From Bog-756 sp963837805 (GTDB taxonomy: Bacteria; Actinomycetota; Acidimicrobiia; Acidimicrobiales; RAAP-2), in assembly GCA_963837805.1 (NCBI GenBank), contig CAWIOU010000020.1, positions 294,068 to 358,067 on the forward strand: a stretch of DNA of 64,000 nucleotides, given 5' to 3'. Below, in pieces: positions 60,320-64,000 of this stretch; the first letter of the stretch is position 1; each line of letters opens with the position of its first letter. Position numbers and translations under genes: made by a program. A model generated the notes under the pieces. The model was not told the origin of the DNA. It saw only the letters and a list, made by a program, of their open reading frames with translations, and did not search any database.

Positions 60320-61668
60320 ATGGCCGAGACCCGCTACGCCAAGGCCGACGACGGAGTTTCCAGCGTCGCCTATGCAGGTGATTAGTGATCGACCGTTCGA
60401 TCTCATGATGATCCCGGGTTTCCGTTCGCACATTGAGCTGGCTTGAAAGGAGGAGAAGATTGACGGCTCTCTTCGTCGTCTCGGGTCGTCGCCCGGGTGG
60501 ATCATCTTCGATAAGCGTGCGACGAGCCATGTCCGACCGGACTCAGCGACTCCCCCGATATGGACCGCCCGGAATGCTCGACATCGAAGCGGTTATGAAG
60601 GCGGCAAGCTCACAGCAGGCGGCTCTGCTCGGAATATAGGAGGGTTGGACCCATGGCCATCCTCATCACAGCTGCCACATCCTGAACGGAATCAAGCACT
60701 TCCTGCTCCTGGGTCCCTATGCCCGCATTAACGGCGTGCCCTAAAGTTTACCCGATCGGGTTACCCTCCGAACAGATTTCATGCCGATTTCGCGGAATAC
60801 ATTCCTACCCCGATCGGGGAACCGATGTCGGGCTCAGCACCTGGGCCCCCAGTGCCGCCCACGACCTGGCCGCCCGAGAGCACTTTGCCCGTCTGCAGCG
60901 CCTGGCGGCCAGTCCCGGAGCAGCCATGGCCTTGTTCAGCTCGTTCATAGACATTGATGTCCGCCCCCCGCCCTTCCACTCGTCGACGCGCCGACGCTCG
61001 TGCTCAATGGGGTCGGAGACCGAATGGTTCCGCTGGCACTTGGCAGTTACCTGGCCGCCCACATCGAAGGCGCTCGGCACGTCGAAATCCCGGGGACCGA
61101 TCACTTCTGGTGGACCGAGAACAGCGGTCAGATCATTGACCAGATCGAGGAGTTCCTCACGGGCACTCGCTCAGCACCGGGAGCGAATCGCGTGCTCGCT
61201 AGCGTTCTGTTTACCGACATCGTCGACTCGACTCGCCGGGCCGCCGAACTCGGCGACGAGGAATGGGGACTTCTCCTTGATCGTCACGACTCGTTGGCCG
61301 AGCGTCAGGTCGAACGCCATGGGGGTCGACTGATCAAATCGACCGGCGATGGCATTCTCGCAACATTCGATGGCCCGGCGCGGTCGGTGCGTTGTGCGCA
61401 AGCCATCAGCAATGGCGCTCAGGTTCTTGGCCTCCAGGTTCGAGCTGGCGTGCACACCGGCGAGGTCGAGCTCCGTGGCGACGATGTCGCCGGCCTCGGA
61501 GTCAACATAGCGTCGCGGATCGAGGCTTTGGCGCAACCCGGCGAGGTATTGGTCTCGAGAACGGTGACAGACATTGTGGTTGGTTCGGGCCTTGACTTCG
61601 GTCGATGGTGGAAATCAAGCTGGAGGGTGCCCGGGTCAGTGGCGGCCTTGTTCGCGGCAAGACCGTAA
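60320..61668 (+). pseudogene. Alpha/beta-hydrolase and class III adenylate cyclase fusion, decayed N-terminus
   Basis: The N-terminal part is scattered over frames and stops: MAETRYAKADDGVSSVAYAG (60321 on), SDRPFDLMMIPGFRSHIELA, then DRTQRLPRY and DIEAVMKAASSQQAALLGI, then HFLLLGPYARI. The end is intact from 61000: VLNGVGDRMVPLALGSYLA (hydrolase end), then a class III cyclase: VLASVLFTDIVDSTRRAAEL (metal Asp), LIKSTGDGILATFDGPARSV (second Asp), GVNIASRIEALAQPGE (Asn, Arg). Such proteins make cAMP from ATP. The last 15 residues also look shifted. A cyclase domain alone could still be made. Confidence 0.7.
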
Positions 61669-61699
61669 CCGCCAAGAATCGCCAGTCACGCAGGACTAT

Positions 61700-62074
61700 T
61701 CAGCTTCGGATGACTCGAATTCGGCGATTCGCGCTTTTCATCAACGACTTGAGGAGTTCAGTCGGCAGTTCCCGCTTGTACGGAAGTTTGATGAAGCCTT
61801 CGCCCGCTTCGTAGCCAGCCGCCTCTACGGCTGCCTTCTGGGTGGCAAAGAACGGTGGATTGAACCGAAGTGAGCAATGGTTCTTGAAGTTCTGAAGCGT
61901 CCACAGGTTCGTGTTCTCGCCGCGCACGTACACGGGCAGGTTCCACTTGAGCACCTCTCGAGCCTCGGGGTCGACCTCCGAACTCAATTTCCGGAGCGCC
62001 TCAAGGTGCGGACGTTGGACCTCGTTGAGCTGATCGAAGAAGTCATCGACACTGTGCGTTTGGGCGTTGGCATG
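61700..62074 (-). CDS. DUF1801 family protein, frame broken near its start
   Basis: Predicted 124-residue protein: VDDFFDQLNEVQRPHLEALR, then VDPEAREVLKWNLPVYVRG, LRFNPPFFATQKAAVEAAGY and GEGFIKLPYKRELPTELL. This matches DUF1801 (YdhG/YjbR-like). ATG 62074 lies one base out of frame with the rest; one more C near 62070 would join them. Without it, translation could only start at a TTG (61987), losing 29 residues. Role unknown. Confidence 0.65.
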   Translation of the reverse strand, partial: HANAQTHSVDDFFDQLNEVQRPHLEALRKLSSEVDPEAREVLKWNLPVYVRGENTNLWTLQNFKNHCSLRFNPPFFATQKAAVEAAGYEAGEGFIKLPYKRELPTELLKSLMKSANRRIRVIRS

Positions 62075-62262
62075 CCTCTACGATATTCGCCCCGATCGCA
62101 AATGGGTGGCAAGAGCAGGTCCTGCCGGCTCGCCTCCGTGGGCAAGACGAGAGCTCCAAGGCCTCACGCGGATTCTGAGCAGGCTTGACGAGGTGGCGAC
62201 ACCGACACAAACCGATGCCATGATTGTCCGATGATCAGCGTGCCGGAGCCAGATGCCCAACG

Positions 62263-63185
62263 ATGAGAACGAAGCGGTATGTCCGGAGGGCCGGATCGGC
62301 TGGTCCTCGTGGCGTCCGTGGTGGCTGGATGCTCCTCGAACGCTGTCACCCCGACGACGGTGGCGAAGGCCAGCGGTCCGACCAAGCCGCTATCGACGAC
62401 CGGGATCGGAAACTGGAGGGAAGCAGGAAGCTACGATGAGAACAGTCTGGATGCCGGTGAGGGAGTGGCCACCGTGGTGCCACCCGGCAAGGCCAGCTAC
62501 CTCCTCTACCGGGGGCTGACCTCAGTGCCGAAGGACCTGGCCGCGGAGGGGTGGGGTCACATCGGCGATCCTGATTCGGCCGGTGGCTACATCATCGACG
62601 CCTATCAGGGCCCCAGCTCCGGCCATTCCAAGATGTTCTTGGTGACCACACCGTCCGGGGCCACTCCTCAGTACGTGCACACACTCGTGCCCAAGGAGCT
62701 CTACAACAACTCATTTGACACGATCGCCCCGGGGGCGCAGTGGATGGTGGCCGGCGAATGGGAGACCATGAGCCATCTCCAGATCTATCCGACTCCGGTC
62801 CTGAACCATCGGACCTCCCCGAACGGTGGCCAGTTGCCTCTCGCCGGCTATATCAAGCTCGACCACAGGGTCAACAACATCCAAGGATGTGACTTCACAT
62901 CGAAGACGACCCTGATCTGCGCGTCGGACGACGACACCCGGACCCTGTTCTCGAACCAGAAGCCGTTGCTGGAGGTGGTGCTCCCCCCACCCACTCCGAG
63001 GCTCCACTCTCACCGCACACGTCATCGACCTCGGTTCGATTCCTCAGAAGAGCGCGTGCACCGGCACGTTCGAGGCGGAGGGAGTCGACTACGAAGTGGC
63101 ATCAGGCATCCTTCGGGTGGAGATCATTCAGCCCGGATCGTGCATCATCCACACCACGGTCTATGAGTATGCGCACGCCGGCTGA
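62263..63185 (+). pseudogene. Lipoprotein of unknown function, two frameshifts
   Basis: Start MRTKRYVRRAG (62263) joins in another frame to LVLVASVVAGCSSNAV, a lipobox (VAGC) with lipid-attachment Cys. The mature part reads ATVVPPGKASYLLYRGLTSV, GGYIIDAYQGPSSGHSKMF, ELYNNSFDTIAPGAQWMVAG. A second break near 62985-63000 (by a C6 run) is followed by STLTAHVIDLGSIPQKSAC and EIIQPGSCIIHTTVYEYAHAG to 63185. Two Cys in the last part could pair. Membrane-anchored; function unknown. Confidence 0.6.
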
Positions 63186-63518
63186 GCGCCACTCTGGGTA
63201 TCCAGGCTCGTCGCGCTCTTGCCGACAACCTCGAAGCTGTCCCCGAGCAGGTTGTCGGCCCGATAGGCACCCTCGCTGACGTATTGCTCGGGGATCCAAT
63301 GACACCGAATGACGCCGGAACCACGAGGGCACCGGCCACCAGCAGGCTGGGCTTTCCGAGGACAGTGCCCTCTCATTGCCTCAATCCAAGACATTGACAT
63401 CGACGTCAAAATAAACCACAATCCTGGGGGGTCTGGCATCAGATCCGTAACCGACACTCGATCTGCGGACCGGACACGGACGTGGGGCCGGCGGACTGCG
63501 TCTTTATGGGGAGGACTG
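63186..63518. other. Region without an assignable gene
   Basis: A minus-strand frame reads HWIPEQYVSEGAYRADNLLG, which looks protein-like, but has no recognisable domain and is interrupted. I cannot name it. A ribosome binding site GGGGAGG lies at its right end before the next gene. Confidence 0.3.
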
Positions 63519-64000
63519 ATGAGCACCAAAACATCGCGCCACAAATGGCTCGTGAGGCCAATCACGACGGGAGACGGTCAGCCGAGGGACCTCGACGAGG
63601 CCGTCGTGTCCGGGTGATCGCTGGCGTGAGCATCGGGGCAGTATTGATCCTCACCGGCTGCTCGTCGAACTCGGCGGCGCCTTCGTCGACCATCACCTCA
63701 ACGCCCGGATCAAGCGGCAGCAAAGCTCCCATCACGATCGCCTTGGTAACCTGACCGGGCCGGGAGCGGACCAGTTCCTGACCGGTCCTGCCGCTTTCAA
63801 TGCACGGATCGCCCAGCAGAACGCCCTCGGTGGCGTCAACGGTCACATGATCAAGGGAATCGTCGTCGACGACCAGACTGTCCAGCCGACGCTAGCCATC
63901 CAAAAAACCGCTCTCGAAGGGTGCGTTCGGAATCGTGGCGGAGAGCCCTCTGTTCTTCCTCGGTGCCAAGGTTGCACAGCAACAGGGTGTCCCTGTCACA
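63519..64000 (+). pseudogene. ABC transporter substrate-binding lipoprotein (partial, frameshifted)
   Basis: Begins MSTKTSRHKWLVRP, changes frame before VRVIAGVSIGAVLILTGCSS (lipobox LTGC), then ITIALVT, then NLTGPGADQFLTGPAAFNAR and QQNALGGVNGHMIKGIVVDD in a second changed frame, then GAFGIVAESPLFFLGAKVAQ in a third, running out of the window. This matches the Leu/Ile/Val-binding (Peripla_BP_6) family, which feeds an ABC importer. Breaks near 63595, 63752 and 63912. GGGGAGGACTG precedes ATG 63519. Confidence 0.68.

Overview
The window is about 64 kb of high-GC DNA, typical of an actinobacterium. Probable F420-dependent luciferase-like oxidoreductases, a maleylpyruvate-isomerase-type (mycothiol-linked) protein, a DUF2510/DUF4328 protein, a ClpP and ClpP-like pair, many VOC proteins and several secreted proteins with the motif DGGVFSFGDA point to an uncultured Actinomycetota lineage, most likely Acidimicrobiia (inference from gene content only). 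I saw no rRNA, tRNA, insertion sequence, integrase or CRISPR array. Many genes look leaderless: a TANNNT -10 hexamer lies 6 to 9 bases before an ATG or GTG, as at 275, 1618, 12235, 16868, 16917, 17788, 29953, 30065, 33406, 35968 and 53951.

Layout. 0.3-4.8 kb: two MFS exporters, a DUF4328 membrane protein and a TetR regulator. 4.8-9.5 kb: a minus-strand set with an HdeD-like protein, two short-chain dehydrogenases and two tandem double-hotdog proteins. 9.8-18 kb: carbohydrate enzymes (GH13, GH3), an XRE-type regulator, a PaiB-like protein, an mdMPI-type protein and a broken trans-aconitate methyltransferase. 17.8-29.2 kb: a NlpC/P60-propeller protein, an amidohydrolase, a degenerate GGDEF protein, a divergent ClpR-like/XRE/ClpP locus with a palindromic operator, an ADH-VOC-F420 oxidoreductase operon, a second NlpC/P60 protein and a membrane molybdo-oxidoreductase. 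29.2-36 kb: PIG-L deacetylase, DUF2079 protein, neocarzinostatin-like secreted protein, phytoene-desaturase-like oxidoreductase, DUF2834 protein and VOC protein. 36-52.5 kb: an exported-protein region with a YVTN propeller/PKD protein, a carboxypeptidase-regulatory-like repeat protein, an IPT/glycine-rich/Ig-like giant, a propeller-lipase fusion and another propeller protein. 52.6-58.7 kb: GNAT, methyltransferases, VOC, GH5 cellulase, RibD-like reductase and a small protein. 58.8-64 kb: mostly frame-disrupted genes.

How the parts may work together. The GH13, GH3 and secreted GH5 enzymes suggest use of plant or microbial glucans. The exported proteins share modules: the 42-residue propeller repeat appears with a peptidase domain, with a lipase domain and with an unknown N-terminal domain, and a He_PIG-like C-terminal module is shared by two proteins. 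This suggests a mix-and-match set of surface proteins. Single-base frame breaks are scattered through 11-46 kb and become very dense after 54.9 kb, where almost every gene has two or more. This is either real gene decay or local sequence error, and the sequence alone cannot separate these. Gene functions given here come from motif recognition by eye, without database searches.
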